Source: Lachnospiraceae bacterium UBA7202 (GTDB taxonomy: Bacteria; Bacillota; Clostridia; Lachnospirales; Lachnospiraceae). From it: 53,396 bases of DNA. Where the stretch lies: the NCBI GenBank assembly GCA_002490705.1, contig DKUO01000026.1, positions 1 through 53,396 of the forward strand, in the 5' to 3' direction. The position numbers were made by a program, and so were the translations under genes. Of the stretch, positions 41,890 through 51,097 are shown in pieces. The notes beneath the pieces were generated by a model. The model was given only the letters and a program-made list of their open reading frames with translations, ran no database searches and had not been told where the DNA came from. The first letter of the stretch is position 1, and each line of letters starts with the position of its first letter.

Positions 41890-44280
41890 CTACACCTTCT
41901 GTAGTTTCGCGAATCCCGCATACATAATTTTCTGACCAACGTCGTCAAAAACCACTGTCACCTGACTGTCTCTGGGTCCGGGCTCAATCTTTAAGACAGT
42001 GCCCTCCCCATAGCGCATATGCCGCACCCGGTCTCCCTTTTCATAACCAAGCCGCCCTGACGGCCCGCCCGACATACCGGCGGCCATTTCGGCTCCTGTC
42101 ACTTCTGTCGCGCCTGCACCTGTACCATTTCCTGCTGCTTTCGCAAATCCGGTCTGTGCCTTCCTTGGCAGTCCGCTTTCTCCCACTGCGCTTGCCGGCT
42201 TTCCGAAACCGACTCCGCCAAAGGGCCTGCCGCCCACCGGCTCCTGTCTTGTCCGGGCCGGGCCTGGCGCCGCATAGGGCTTTGTCCGCAGACGGCTCCT
42301 CTCCTGGGAATCCTCCTCATAAATCTCCTCTCTTCTCCGCCTTGCGGGCGCAGGCGTGCTGTCCATGAGAAGTGGCGGAATTTCCCTTACAAAGCGGCTG
42401 ACCGGATTGTACTGTGTCTCTCCTCTTGTCATACGCTGTTTTGCGCAGGTGATGGTCAGCTCCTCCTTCGCCCTGGTAATCCCCACATAGGCCAGCCGCC
42501 TCTCCTCCTCGATTTCCAGAGGATCATCCGCCGTGATGCTCATATAGCTGGGAAATACGCCATCCTCCATGCCCGCCAGATAGACATGCTGAAACTCCAA
42601 TCCCTTGGCACTGTGCAGCGTCATGAGAAGCACCCGGTCGCTATCCTCATCCACCCGGTCGATATCGGCTACCAACGCCACTTCCTCTAAAAACTCGCTC
42701 AGAGTGGGTTCGTCGTGCTCTTCCTCGTAGGCCACCACCTTGTTGACCAGCTCGTCGATATTTTCTATGCGGTCTGCCGCATCCTCCTCATCGGATTCTT
42801 CCAGCTCCTTCAAATAGCCCGTCAGATCCAGCACGTCCTTTACCAGTTCCGACAGACTGTAAAACTCGGTTTTGCTCCGAAAGCTTTGTATCAAGGTAAC
42901 AAAGGGCGTGATCTTACTGCCGCTTCTCCCGATGGCCGTAATCTGATCCGCCTGTCTCAAAGCGTCATAAAAGCTGAGCCCGTTCTCGTCGGCGTAGTCC
43001 TGCACCCGCTGGATAGTGGCCGCCCCGATACCCCGTCTGGGCACGTTGATAATCCGCTTCACCGCCACATCGTCCCTGCCGTTGTCAATGGTCTTTAAAT
43101 AGGCCAGCACATCCTTGATCTCCCGTCTGGAATAAAAGTTCGTGCCGCCCACCACGTCATAAGGAATGCCTTCCATAATAAAGCGTTCCTCCAAAAGGCG
43201 CGCCTGGGCATTGGTGCGGTAGAGCACGGCGCAGTCGCCATAGGAGACCTGTTCCGCCTTCTTTTTCTTCGCCACATCCCCGGCAATGTATTCCGCCTCC
43301 TCGTAGGCCGTATCAAACTGCCTGAAACAGATGCGGGACCCTTCCGTCTTATCCGTCCAGAGCGCCTTCTCCTTGCGTCCCGTATTATTTTTGATCACCG
43401 CATTGGCCGCGTCCAGAACCACCTGCGTGGAGCGGTAATTTTGTTCCAGTTTGATCACGCAGGCATCCGGATACACTTTTTCAAAGTCCAGAATATTACG
43501 GATATTCGCTCCCCTGAATTTATAAATGGACTGGTCGTCGTCCCCCACCACGCAGAGATTCCGGCGCCCCGACGCCAAAAGCCGGATCAACTCGAACTGC
43601 GCCGTGTTGGTGTCCTGATACTCGTCCACCATGATATACCGAAACCGATCCTGATAGGAGGCAAGCACCTGCGCGTCCGCTTTGAAAAGCTCCACCGTCT
43701 TCATGATCAGGTCATCGAAATCCAAGGCATTGTTTTTTTTCAGGGTTTCCTGATACTCCCGGTAAGCCTTTGCGATCCTGCTTCCATTGTAATCAAAGCC
43801 GTTCTGCATTTCATATTCCTGCGGACTGATCAGCTCGTCCTTTGCAGAAGAGATCGCGCCCAGTATAGTCCGCTCCTTCAGCATCTTGGTGTCGATCTGT
43901 AGCTTCTTACAGACCTCCTTCATAATCCCCTTCTGATCGTCTGTGTCATAGATGGTAAAATGATTGTCGAAACCAAGTCTGTCTATGTAGCGGCGCAGAA
44001 TTCGCACACAGGTAGAATGAAAGGTGGATACCCAGATCTGTTCCGCGCCGAAGCCCACGATCTTATCCACGCGCTCCCGCATTTCTCCCGCCGCCTTATT
44101 GGTAAAAGTAATCGCCAAAATATGATAGGGCGCCACACCCGCCCTGTCTATCAGGTATGCCACCCTATGCGTCAGCACTCTGGTCTTGCCGGAACCTGCG
44201 CCCGCCAAAATCAGCACAGGCCCCTCCGTCTGCATGACGGCCTGCCTCTGCTTCTCATTTAAAGTATCATATATACTCAT
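41890..44280 (-). CDS. pcrA: ATP-dependent DNA helicase PcrA (UvrD/Rep family)
   Basis: PcrA is the essential 3'-5' helicase of repair and plasmid replication in Gram-positive bacteria. All motifs are visible: Walker A (LILAGAGSGKTRVLTHR), Walker B (YIMVDEYQDTNTAQF), GDDDQSIYKFRGA, and motif VI (RRLAYVGITRAKEELTITCA). The C-terminal GDRVRHMRYGEGTVLKIEPG domain, which binds RNA polymerase, is typical of PcrA. The length is 796 residues. Confidence 0.96.
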   Translation of the reverse strand: MSIYDTLNEKQRQAVMQTEGPVLILAGAGSGKTRVLTHRVAYLIDRAGVAPYHILAITFTNKAAGEMRERVDKIVGFGAEQIWVSTFHSTCVRILRRYIDRLGFDNHFTIYDTDDQKGIMKEVCKKLQIDTKMLKERTILGAISSAKDELISPQEYEMQNGFDYNGSRIAKAYREYQETLKKNNALDFDDLIMKTVELFKADAQVLASYQDRFRYIMVDEYQDTNTAQFELIRLLASGRRNLCVVGDDDQSIYKFRGANIRNILDFEKVYPDACVIKLEQNYRSTQVVLDAANAVIKNNTGRKEKALWTDKTEGSRICFRQFDTAYEEAEYIAGDVAKKKKAEQVSYGDCAVLYRTNAQARLLEERFIMEGIPYDVVGGTNFYSRREIKDVLAYLKTIDNGRDDVAVKRIINVPRRGIGAATIQRVQDYADENGLSFYDALRQADQITAIGRSGSKITPFVTLIQSFRSKTEFYSLSELVKDVLDLTGYLKELEESDEEDAADRIENIDELVNKVVAYEEEHDEPTLSEFLEEVALVADIDRVDEDSDRVLLMTLHSAKGLEFQHVYLAGMEDGVFPSYMSITADDPLEIEEERRLAYVGITRAKEELTITCAKQRMTRGETQYNPVSRFVREIPPLLMDSTPAPARRRREEIYEEDSQERSRLRTKPYAAPGPARTRQEPVGGRPFGGVGFGKPASAVGESGLPRKAQTGFAKAAGNGTGAGATEVTGAEMAAGMSGGPSGRLGYEKGDRVRHMRYGEGTVLKIEPGPRDSQVTVVFDDVGQKIMYAGFAKLQKV

Positions 44281-44307
44281 GTCAACCTACCCCGGTTACT
44301 TTTCACG

Positions 44308-45282
44308 TTAGAATAGCTGATTCCCGCAGTTACCACAGAATTTGCTGCCCGTGGTAGGCGTACCGCAGTTCGGACAGAACTTCGGCCCCGCTCCTCCCTG
44401 CGCCGGCTGCTGTCCCTGACCGGCTGTGTTTGCGCCGCCGTTCAAATTCATCTGGTTCACCATCTGCTGCCCAATGGCCATACCCATCTGTAGTCCCACC
44501 ATGTCGGAGGCCATGCCCGCGCCGCTGCCGCCTTTCCCCATGGAGTCGGCCGCCGCCATCTGGGTATACTTGTTCATATCTCCCACCATGGACTGCGCCG
44601 CTGCCTTCTCCTGCATCTTCCGAATCTCTTCGGGATAGGAAAAGCTCTCGATGGTGAAACCGGAAATGCCGATGCCGAGGGTTTCCATATCCGTATCCAG
44701 CTCGCCCTCAATGCCCTTGGCAATATTTCTCGCATCCGCCTGCAGGTTAAACATATCCCTGCCCTCTTTGCTGATCCAGCTCATAAGCAGCTGGTCAAGA
44801 CTGGCGATAATGCGTTCCTTCACATCCTCCACCGTGTAAGTCTGCCGGATACCCGCCAGTTTTTCGATCAGCACGTCATGAGCCGCTACCCGGCAGTTAA
44901 ACGTACCGAAAGCGCGGATCGGCATACCACCCGGAAGTCCCGGCGCCGGTAGATTGATGGCATTTTTCGTGCCCCATTTCACCAAAAGCTCCTTCGTATT
45001 AATGAAGAGCACCTCCGCCCGAAGAGGCGTGTTGAAGCCAAACTTAAAACTCTTTAAAGTGGTGAGGAAGGGAATGATATCCGACTCGATATCATAGTCG
45101 CCGTCTTCCTGAAAAATACCCTCCACTTTTCCGTTATACAAAAAGATCGCATCCTGCCCCGGACGGATAATCAGTCTGGACCCCTTCTTGATCTCCTGAT
45201 TTTGAAACTTGTAAAACAAAACTCCTGCGCCGTTCTCGTTCCATTCAATTACACTGGAAAACTGATTCTTTAAAAATCCCAT
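44308..45282 (-). CDS. SPFH-domain protein with C-terminal zinc ribbon
   Basis: The SPFH-type domain lies at about residues 20-240 (IRPGQDAIFLYNGKVEGIFQ, VEDVKERIIASLDQLLMSWI). A Gly/Met/Ala-rich linker follows, and the C-terminus has a zinc ribbon (CPNCGTPTTGSKFCGNCG). This matches the YdjI/virion-core-like family of membrane-associated scaffold proteins. I chose the ATG at 45280-45282 (GGGGAGGAAAAA upstream); the start at 45300 lies before it. It follows pcrA's upstream region and precedes pcrA in the transcript. Confidence 0.82.
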   Translation of the reverse strand: MGFLKNQFSSVIEWNENGAGVLFYKFQNQEIKKGSRLIIRPGQDAIFLYNGKVEGIFQEDGDYDIESDIIPFLTTLKSFKFGFNTPLRAEVLFINTKELLVKWGTKNAINLPAPGLPGGMPIRAFGTFNCRVAAHDVLIEKLAGIRQTYTVEDVKERIIASLDQLLMSWISKEGRDMFNLQADARNIAKGIEGELDTDMETLGIGISGFTIESFSYPEEIRKMQEKAAAQSMVGDMNKYTQMAAADSMGKGGSGAGMASDMVGLQMGMAIGQQMVNQMNLNGGANTAGQGQQPAQGGAGPKFCPNCGTPTTGSKFCGNCGNQLF

Positions 45283-45330
45283 TTTTTCCTCCCCATTCAT
45301 AGCTTCATTTTATGTTATATTTCACTGCTT

Positions 45331-46818
45331 CTATACACTCTGCGTCTGTTTTAACTGCTGCGCCTGACTGCTCAAATCTTCCACCAGTTTGTCAACCGCT
45401 GAGACTATGTTCGTATTATTCTCACTCACGCGGAAAGTCTCTTGAGAGTGCGCGGACACTTCCTCCATGATCGCCGAGATCGTCTGGATGCTCTCCACAA
45501 TCACCTTGTTGGCTTCCGCCAGCTGTTTCACGGAGTTGTCAAGCCGCTTACTCTGTTCATCCACCTGATCCGTGCCAACCGCAATCTTTTCAAAGCTGTC
45601 GGCTGCCTGCGCAGCGGATTCGCTCTGCTTTCTGTTGCTCTCCATCAGTTCTTCCACCGCGTTCGCGGCAATTTTTAATTTCTCCGAAACGCTTCGTATC
45701 ACGTCTGTGATATTCACCGTCGCTCCCTGCGTCTGGTTGGCCAGATTGGAAATCTCCGACGCCACCACCGCAAAGCCCCTGCCCGCCTCGCCGGCGCGCG
45801 CCGCCTCAATGCTGGCATTCAGGGCAAGCAGACTGGTCTGGCTGGCCACACTGGTAATCATATCAATAATGGTCTGCATGTTGGCGGTGTCTTCTTCCAG
45901 CTCTTTCATGTCCTCCACCGCCCGCATACCCGCTCTCTCGGAATTTTCCATCTGTTTCGTCAGAGCAGCCAGATTCTCCCTGCCGAGCTGTACGCTGCCC
46001 TTGGCTTCCGTCATGCTCTGGGTAATCGCGCCCATAACATCCGCCATCTGTCCGATATGATTTTGAATCTCCTCCGTTTTTCCTAACTGGTTCTGAATGG
46101 ACTCTGCGGTTTCATTGGTGCCGGAGGATACCTCCTGCATGGCGTTTCTGGTCTCAGAAACCGACTCACCCAGCTCCGCCATCTGTTCCGCCACATCCAG
46201 AATGCCGCCGGACATCTGTCCCGATATGCCCATCACCTTATCAAGCAGCGCCGAAACATTTTCCTTTTCCTGATCCAGTTCCTGCAATTTGACCGCATTA
46301 ATCTTTTCCAGCGTCTTCGTGGAGAAGCAGAGGAAAAACGCCACCAGCAAAAGAAGCGCCACACGGATCTCATAGCTTGCCATATCCGCCTCTGCCAGAC
46401 CGCCTATCATACCCTGCCAGCCAAGAAACACCAGATTGACAACAAGCCCTGCTCCTGACACCCATGCGCAGAGCTTCACATCCGAATACAAAACCAATAC
46501 CATATAAAGCGGTATAATATAAGTAAAAGCAACCATGCTGATTGTGGTAAACACTACAAAAACATAAAACAGCGTATAAGTGACACCTATCACATACTTA
46601 AGCCGCAGATCTGACGGGTCTCTCCGATACATGACAAGCTCAATCAGCACAGGCAGTATCGCAACGGCCGAAAAAAGTATGTAATATCCCACCGTCCTGC
46701 TTCCCTTGATCACCTCTATGAGATAAGCCAGTTCCAGCACTATCACAATCACAATGTGACAAGCCATGGCCACTTTGTTCATGGCTTTTGCCCCGTCAAA
46801 AACACTATCCTTTTCCAT
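45331..46818 (-). CDS. Methyl-accepting chemotaxis protein with polytopic membrane domain
   Basis: The N-terminal about 180 residues contain around six membrane helices, with no extracytoplasmic sensor domain and no clear HAMP domain. The cytoplasmic MCP signalling domain (about residues 195-495) has the conserved tip (QTSLLALNASIEAARAGEAG, then RGFAVVASEISNLA). Such receptors pass membrane or energy signals through CheA/CheW to the flagellar motor. AGAAGGAGG precedes the ATG. A candidate promoter lies upstream; a sigma-D promoter was not seen. Confidence 0.92.
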   Translation of the reverse strand: MEKDSVFDGAKAMNKVAMACHIVIVIVLELAYLIEVIKGSRTVGYYILFSAVAILPVLIELVMYRRDPSDLRLKYVIGVTYTLFYVFVVFTTISMVAFTYIIPLYMVLVLYSDVKLCAWVSGAGLVVNLVFLGWQGMIGGLAEADMASYEIRVALLLLVAFFLCFSTKTLEKINAVKLQELDQEKENVSALLDKVMGISGQMSGGILDVAEQMAELGESVSETRNAMQEVSSGTNETAESIQNQLGKTEEIQNHIGQMADVMGAITQSMTEAKGSVQLGRENLAALTKQMENSERAGMRAVEDMKELEEDTANMQTIIDMITSVASQTSLLALNASIEAARAGEAGRGFAVVASEISNLANQTQGATVNITDVIRSVSEKLKIAANAVEELMESNRKQSESAAQAADSFEKIAVGTDQVDEQSKRLDNSVKQLAEANKVIVESIQTISAIMEEVSAHSQETFRVSENNTNIVSAVDKLVEDLSSQAQQLKQTQSV

Positions 46819-46868
46819 TTCTGTCCTCCTTCTTTTCTGTATGTCAAGGAAATGTCAAACTATGATTT

Positions 46869-46898
46869 AGTATACCATATTGGTTAATAGTAGGACAA
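46869..46898 (-). promoter_or_regulatory. Probable promoter of the chemotaxis gene
   Basis: On the minus strand TTGTCC (46893-46898) and TATACT (46869-46874) are 18 bases apart, with TGG before the -10 (extended -10). It lies about 50 bases upstream of the ATG. Confidence 0.5.
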
Positions 46899-46959
46899 TA
46901 CTTTTATCCTTATTCCTCCATATTTGTGGCATATTTCGTCATTTTTGCGGTACATTCCG

Positions 46960-47817
46960 CTACATAACCCCAATCACAATTCCCGCAATGATCACAGCGG
47001 CACAGACCAGCTTGTGGGTTGTATTCTTCTCTTTAAACAAAAAACGCCCCGCCAAAATCGTCACGATACAACCGGCCTGCTTTAAGAGCGTCATCACCGT
47101 GATACGGCTTCCCTCCATACCATTCGCCACGAAGAGGGCCCGGTCCGCAATGACAATCAGCAGACTCAAAAGCCAAACCCACTTATTACAAAACGCCCGC
47201 TTCCAATTAATCTGTGAACGGGAAAGTAAAATATAGAGCAGATAAAACAGTGTCAGGAAAAAAAGATACCAGAACTGTAGCTGGGAGCTTGTGATATCGC
47301 GCATCAGAATCTTGTCCAAAAGCCCGGAAACCGCATTTAACAGACAGGAGGCAAAGGCCATCACCACATACTTGATCTCCACGGCCTGTCCCATGGACGC
47401 CATGTCCTGCCGATGCCCCGGCCGGTATTTTAACAAGAGGAGTCCTACAGATACCAGAATCAGCCCCACTGTCTGAAAAACGCCGAGCGTCTCCTGCATC
47501 ACCGCCACGCCAAGCATTGTGGCAAAAAGCACTCTGGACAAATCCAACACCCCGTACAGGCTGATCGGCATCCGTTTAATCGCCCGGAAGCTGCACATCC
47601 ATGCCAAAAAAATGACAAAAGATTTTAAGGCGATATAGAACCAAAAGCGGGATTCCACCCCCACCGCCTTTCCGGCTGACGGCAAAACCATCGCAAAAGA
47701 AAGGAAAGTGTACATAAACAGTACCTCTATGGTAGAGTTTTTCTCCAATGCCTTTTTCTTGACGATCTCCCGCACACCCTTTAGAATGCCATATAGCAGC
47801 ACCAACCAGACCCACAT
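46960..47817 (-). CDS. EamA/DMT-family transporter
   Basis: About ten membrane helices in 285 residues, arranged as two EamA repeats: first half starting WLVLLYGILKGVREIVKKKA, second half after about residue 145 (YVVMAFASCLLNAVSGLLDK). DMT transporters export or import small molecules such as amino acids or nucleotide sugars; the substrate cannot be read here. It lies before the glycosyltransferase gene in the genome, at the end of the core-like region. Confidence 0.85.
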   Translation of the reverse strand: MWVWLVLLYGILKGVREIVKKKALEKNSTIEVLFMYTFLSFAMVLPSAGKAVGVESRFWFYIALKSFVIFLAWMCSFRAIKRMPISLYGVLDLSRVLFATMLGVAVMQETLGVFQTVGLILVSVGLLLLKYRPGHRQDMASMGQAVEIKYVVMAFASCLLNAVSGLLDKILMRDITSSQLQFWYLFFLTLFYLLYILLSRSQINWKRAFCNKWVWLLSLLIVIADRALFVANGMEGSRITVMTLLKQAGCIVTILAGRFLFKEKNTTHKLVCAAVIIAGIVIGVM

Positions 47818-47841
47818 CTCTTTTGTATTCCTTCCGTTTCC

Positions 47842-48753
47842 TTATCTTTTTATTGAAGCAATCCTAACCGCTGAAGCCATTCCGCCATCGCCATATGATG
47901 GGTTTTTCATAAAATCTTTCGCCGCTTCACTCAGCTCTTGATTATTCTCTACTAAATGAATAATTTCATTTTCCCAGCCAAATAATCTTGTGTCAGATAT
48001 CGCTTCGATATCCAGTAATACATCCGTAATATTCTTCTGATAGCTGCCCCTGTGTTTTTCTATTATATAGCGCATAAGCTCAAGTCGCTTATCCATACTT
48101 TTTATATTTGCAGAAGCAGATGCGGTTCGATAGTTAATCAATGGTTTTTCAACAATTCCAACATGAGCTTCCGGTATGGTTTCCAGCATACTCAAAAAGA
48201 AATCCCAGTCCTCAAAGCCCGAGCGCATAGATTCATCATAGCCCTCACATTGTTCATAAAATTTCTTGCGAAGGATATGTGTTGCCGGGCAGCAATTATG
48301 GGATAAAAAGGAAACTATATTTCCACCCGCAGGACAAACAACTGCATCTAAAACTCCAAAGGTGCGAATCCAAGAGGAAGCTATAACCATTGTAGGATTG
48401 TTACAAAGTAATTCGCTGACATTTTCAATATATCCGGCTTCCAATTTGTCGTCTCCATCAAGGACCAGAACCATTGAGGATTGTGCTTTATGGATTCCGG
48501 TATTTCTGGCCGCCGATACTCCCCCATTTTCTTGAAAATGTATCGTTATCGGGACTGATAAATCCGAGTCATTTTCTATACGATTTAATACATCAAGCGA
48601 ATATGGATCTGTTGATCCATCATCAACAATTATAATTCTTTTGGGTAATACCGTTTGGCGGCATACTGATTGAACAGCTTCCAAAACCATATCACCTTGA
48701 TTGTAACTTGTGATCACAGCTTCAATATCTGTTTCCAGATGATTTATATTCAT
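47842..48753 (-). CDS. Family 2 glycosyltransferase
   Basis: The GT-A fold is clear: IEAVITSYNQGDMVLEAVQS, then RIIIVDDGSTDPYSLDVL, NGGVSAARNTGIHKAQ, and VLDGDDKLEAGYIENV with the metal-binding DxD-type motif. The catalytic region ends with GFEDWDFFLSML. The length is 303 residues. The gene is AT-richer than its left neighbours, so it is the first of the second accessory block. Its ribosome binding site is weak. Confidence 0.88.
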   Translation of the reverse strand: MNINHLETDIEAVITSYNQGDMVLEAVQSVCRQTVLPKRIIIVDDGSTDPYSLDVLNRIENDSDLSVPITIHFQENGGVSAARNTGIHKAQSSMVLVLDGDDKLEAGYIENVSELLCNNPTMVIASSWIRTFGVLDAVVCPAGGNIVSFLSHNCCPATHILRKKFYEQCEGYDESMRSGFEDWDFFLSMLETIPEAHVGIVEKPLINYRTASASANIKSMDKRLELMRYIIEKHRGSYQKNITDVLLDIEAISDTRLFGWENEIIHLVENNQELSEAAKDFMKNPSYGDGGMASAVRIASIKR

Positions 48754-48811
48754 AATATTTTCCCGGTTCCTTTTAAATTTGAAATTTTCAGCTTATTTAA
48801 TTGAAATTCTT

Positions 48812-49141
48812 CTATTTCCCTTTGTATTTTTTTGTAATAAATAAACTGTAAATTGCCATAATTGCTATTGTTTCTATCATTACTCCCAGAACAGATAATA
48901 AAATATACGGCGTATTTTGACCGCTGAGTAACGGCACTCCTAATACAATAAAAACGAATCCATAGGTAATAAAAAGCTTACCAGTTGCACGATTATATCC
49001 CCTTATGTCATTCACTGGAAAAGTCTTAATATTTGCCCAAAAACCAACCGCTTTCTTTGAGAAAAAGGCCCTAATTCCAAGACCAATCATAAAACAACCG
49101 AATAATGCCCACACTATAAATCCAATAACGCTTCCGTCCAT
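48812..49141 (-). CDS. Small membrane protein with three helices
   Basis: 109 residues with about three hydrophobic helices (IGFIVWALFGCFMIGLGIRA, LFITYGFVFIVLGVPLL, then YILLSVLGVMIETIAIMAIY) and a central polar part (FPVNDIRGYNRATGK). Not assigned to a family with confidence; somewhat like the DUF3784 proteins. GGGGGAAT precedes the ATG. The 69-bp repeat copy 1 lies 22 bases upstream and may hold its promoter. Confidence 0.6.
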   Translation of the reverse strand: MDGSVIGFIVWALFGCFMIGLGIRAFFSKKAVGFWANIKTFPVNDIRGYNRATGKLFITYGFVFIVLGVPLLSGQNTPYILLSVLGVMIETIAIMAIYSLFITKKYKGK

Positions 49142-49162
49142 ATTATTCCCCCTGCAAATTCA

Positions 49163-49231
49163 AATTTGTCCACCTAATTTTATCACAATCTCACACCCCA
49201 CATCAATTATGATCCAACTGAGAGACAAAAG
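49163..49231. repeat. 69-bp direct repeat, copy 1
   Basis: 69 bases, identical to 50960-51028 except for three mismatches. On the minus strand it contains TTGATG and TAAAAT about 18 bases apart, so it could be a promoter for the gene at 48812-49141. The two copies bracket 1.7 kb with two broken genes. Confidence 0.85.
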
Positions 49232-49283
49232 AAGCATCTCAAGACGATTAATTTCATCCGCAAATGCTTCCTTAGCCCTTTAA

Positions 49284-49525
49284 CTATATATCCTCCATCG
49301 TCATACATGGAAGTTCTTTTTCTCGTCGAAGCTGTTTATCATTCGTGAAAAACATATCACATTTTTTTACTATGGCTGTCGCAATTTGCAACGCATCCAT
49401 AGCTTTATATTTTTAAAATTCGTGAATTTACCACTTGTATTATGCTGTATTTTCTCCACGTTTACAACGTACCATAACAAATCCGAAAATTTGCGTCCTA
49501 CAGCTTCCCGGCAAACTGGAAGTTT
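49284..49525 (-). pseudogene. Broken PIN-domain (VapC-like) toxin gene
   Basis: Minus strand 49284-49405 translates to AMDALQIATAIVKKCDMF, then FTNDKQLRREKELPC and a stop at 49284, which is the C-terminus of a PIN-domain toxin (motif A-x-D-A-L-x-I-A-x-A and F-x-T-N-D-K). Upstream, 49406-49525 continues the homology in another frame (FSDLLWYVVNVEKI, KFTNFKNI), so a one-base frameshift lies near 49406. No intact N-terminus or antitoxin was found. This is the only recognisable content in the gap 49142-49533. Confidence 0.6.
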
Positions 49526-49533
49526 CTTCTCTA

Positions 49534-49848
49534 TTAGCGGTTATATTTTGCTCCTGCATAAATCAGCAACGCCAATCCCACAACAAATCCCAATGCAAAA
49601 GCGATAAAACTTAATGCTGAATCTGTTATACCGATTATTATAGCAGTCACTAAAAGACCAATTCCAATAAAGATAACACCCCAACCTGATATTTTACAAA
49701 AAATCTTTTGATCACTTGGAGGCACTTTGTCATAATGATAACTATGAAGCAAAGTGATTTTTTCCTTTTTCCACATCAAACAACCGAGATATATAAAAAC
49801 AAGTGCAAATACACCTATTCCAACCGCAACACCCATCGTTTCCGTCAT
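49534..49848 (-). CDS. DUF3784-like small membrane protein
   Basis: Three hydrophobic helices in 104 residues, with the family motif KKEKITLLHSYHYDKVPPSD after the first helix. DUF3784 proteins are small membrane proteins with unknown function. I chose the ATG at 49846-49848 (TTGGAGGGGATTGTT upstream); a TTG at 49863 is less likely. It lies between the CPBP protease gene and the PIN remnant. Confidence 0.68.
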   Translation of the reverse strand: MTETMGVAVGIGVFALVFIYLGCLMWKKEKITLLHSYHYDKVPPSDQKIFCKISGWGVIFIGIGLLVTAIIIGITDSALSFIAFALGFVVGLALLIYAGAKYNR

Positions 49849-49892
49849 AACAATCCCCTCCAACTTCCAGTTTATTGCTTTGTTAAGCAGCT

Positions 49893-50654
49893 CTATGTTT
49901 TTATTTCAACCTTTGACTTTTGGAAATCTAAGTTTATCCGAATAACAGTCGCAAGCCACACAGCAGCAGCGAACACAATAACGCCTCTTACACATTCAGC
50001 AATCAATAACACCGTTTCGTCCATTGCGACAATTTTTGTTTCAAAATCAAAGAAAAAGTGTAGCAAAATGGCGGGCACTATGTTTTTTGATATAAGTTCT
50101 ATTTCGATTGCCAACCAGCCGAAAAGAAAAGCGTTGAATATTGTTAAGCAAACTTCCAAACCATTACTTGCAGTAAAAGCAGTTGCAATATGTCCTATTC
50201 CAAAAATAATCGCAGAAAACGAAATTACTCCTTTAACCGAAAACTCTTTTCTTAAATACTTTGGAATGATACCCCGGAAATATACTTCTTCCGCTATTCC
50301 TACCGTTAAGTATAAAAAGAGATTACCAAATACATAAATTGCGGATTTAAAATAAAAGCCTTGAATTGTAACAGGGAAAAAAATAGCAATTAAGGGGAGA
50401 AAATGATATGCTTTTTTGCTACAATCAGCGTCATATTTTCTAAAGCCAATTTCCGCCCATTTCCATTTGCCGTTTAAGACAAAAGTCAATGGAATCGCAA
50501 GCGAAGAAAGCATAAATAAGCCTTGAAAAAATAGTGTTTCAGTTTTTTCTAAGGACAGAATTGCTGATAGTATACCTGTAAAAACCGGAAAGAGTAAAAT
50601 GCACCCTCCCCATAAAAAAGATTTACATAAAGCGGCTATTTTTCTTTTATCCAT
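49893..50654 (-). CDS. CPBP-family intramembrane metalloprotease (CAAX-like)
   Basis: About eight hydrophobic helices with the conserved motifs EEVYFRGIIP (catalytic Glu pair), FGIGHIATA (His) and HFFFDFE (C-terminal His/Asp). Members of this family cleave membrane peptides; some give immunity to bacteriocins. I chose the ATG at 50652-50654 (TGAGGG upstream); an ATG at 50669 is an alternative. It lies between the TetR remnant and the DUF3784-like gene. Confidence 0.85.
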   Translation of the reverse strand: MDKRKIAALCKSFLWGGCILLFPVFTGILSAILSLEKTETLFFQGLFMLSSLAIPLTFVLNGKWKWAEIGFRKYDADCSKKAYHFLPLIAIFFPVTIQGFYFKSAIYVFGNLFLYLTVGIAEEVYFRGIIPKYLRKEFSVKGVISFSAIIFGIGHIATAFTASNGLEVCLTIFNAFLFGWLAIEIELISKNIVPAILLHFFFDFETKIVAMDETVLLIAECVRGVIVFAAAVWLATVIRINLDFQKSKVEIKT

Positions 50655-50703
50655 TTCAATTTCCCTCATACTTTGATACTACTTTTTCTAACGGAACACC
50701 CGC

Positions 50704-50970
50704 TTAAATTAGGAAATTATCCACTGCTTGTTTTATCAATATCATTATTTCTTTTTCAGATTTATTCATTATACCTGTTGCAACAAAAGTAGCTAATCCA
50801 TGTATATATATAACAGAATTTTGAAGGTATTGCCCTGCATTTTGTTCTGGAATTTGAAATTCTTTTGCTATTATCTTAATCAATTCTGCGTGGTCTTTGT
50901 CCTCTATAAGCATACTTGCATTTCCGATAGGATAGCAGCCACTTCTGTTAAGAAATTCCAATTTGTCCAC
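50704..50970 (-). pseudogene. Truncated TetR-family regulator (C-terminal part only)
   Basis: 88 residues that match only the C-terminal ligand-binding part of TetR regulators (IYIHGLATFVATGIMNKSEK, then IKQAVDNFL). The N-terminal helix-turn-helix is missing: the reading frame opens at a GTG inside the 69-bp repeat copy 2 (50960-50970). The upstream part was probably lost by recombination at that repeat. It cannot bind DNA by itself. It may once have regulated the CPBP gene downstream. Confidence 0.6.
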
Positions 50971-51028
50971 CTAATTTTATCACAATCTCACACCCCACAT
51001 CAATTGCAATCCAGCTGAGAGACAAAAG
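50960..51028. repeat. 69-bp direct repeat, copy 2
   Basis: Copy of 49163-49231 with three mismatches, in the same orientation. It joins the 5' end of the truncated TetR gene and lies just before the first DUF6061 gene, whose 5' end also seems to be missing. Confidence 0.85.
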
Positions 51029-51097
51029 CTGAAAATTCAATTAGCCAAGAAAGAACAGATAAGATATGATATAAGATTCATATATGCAGAATATAAT

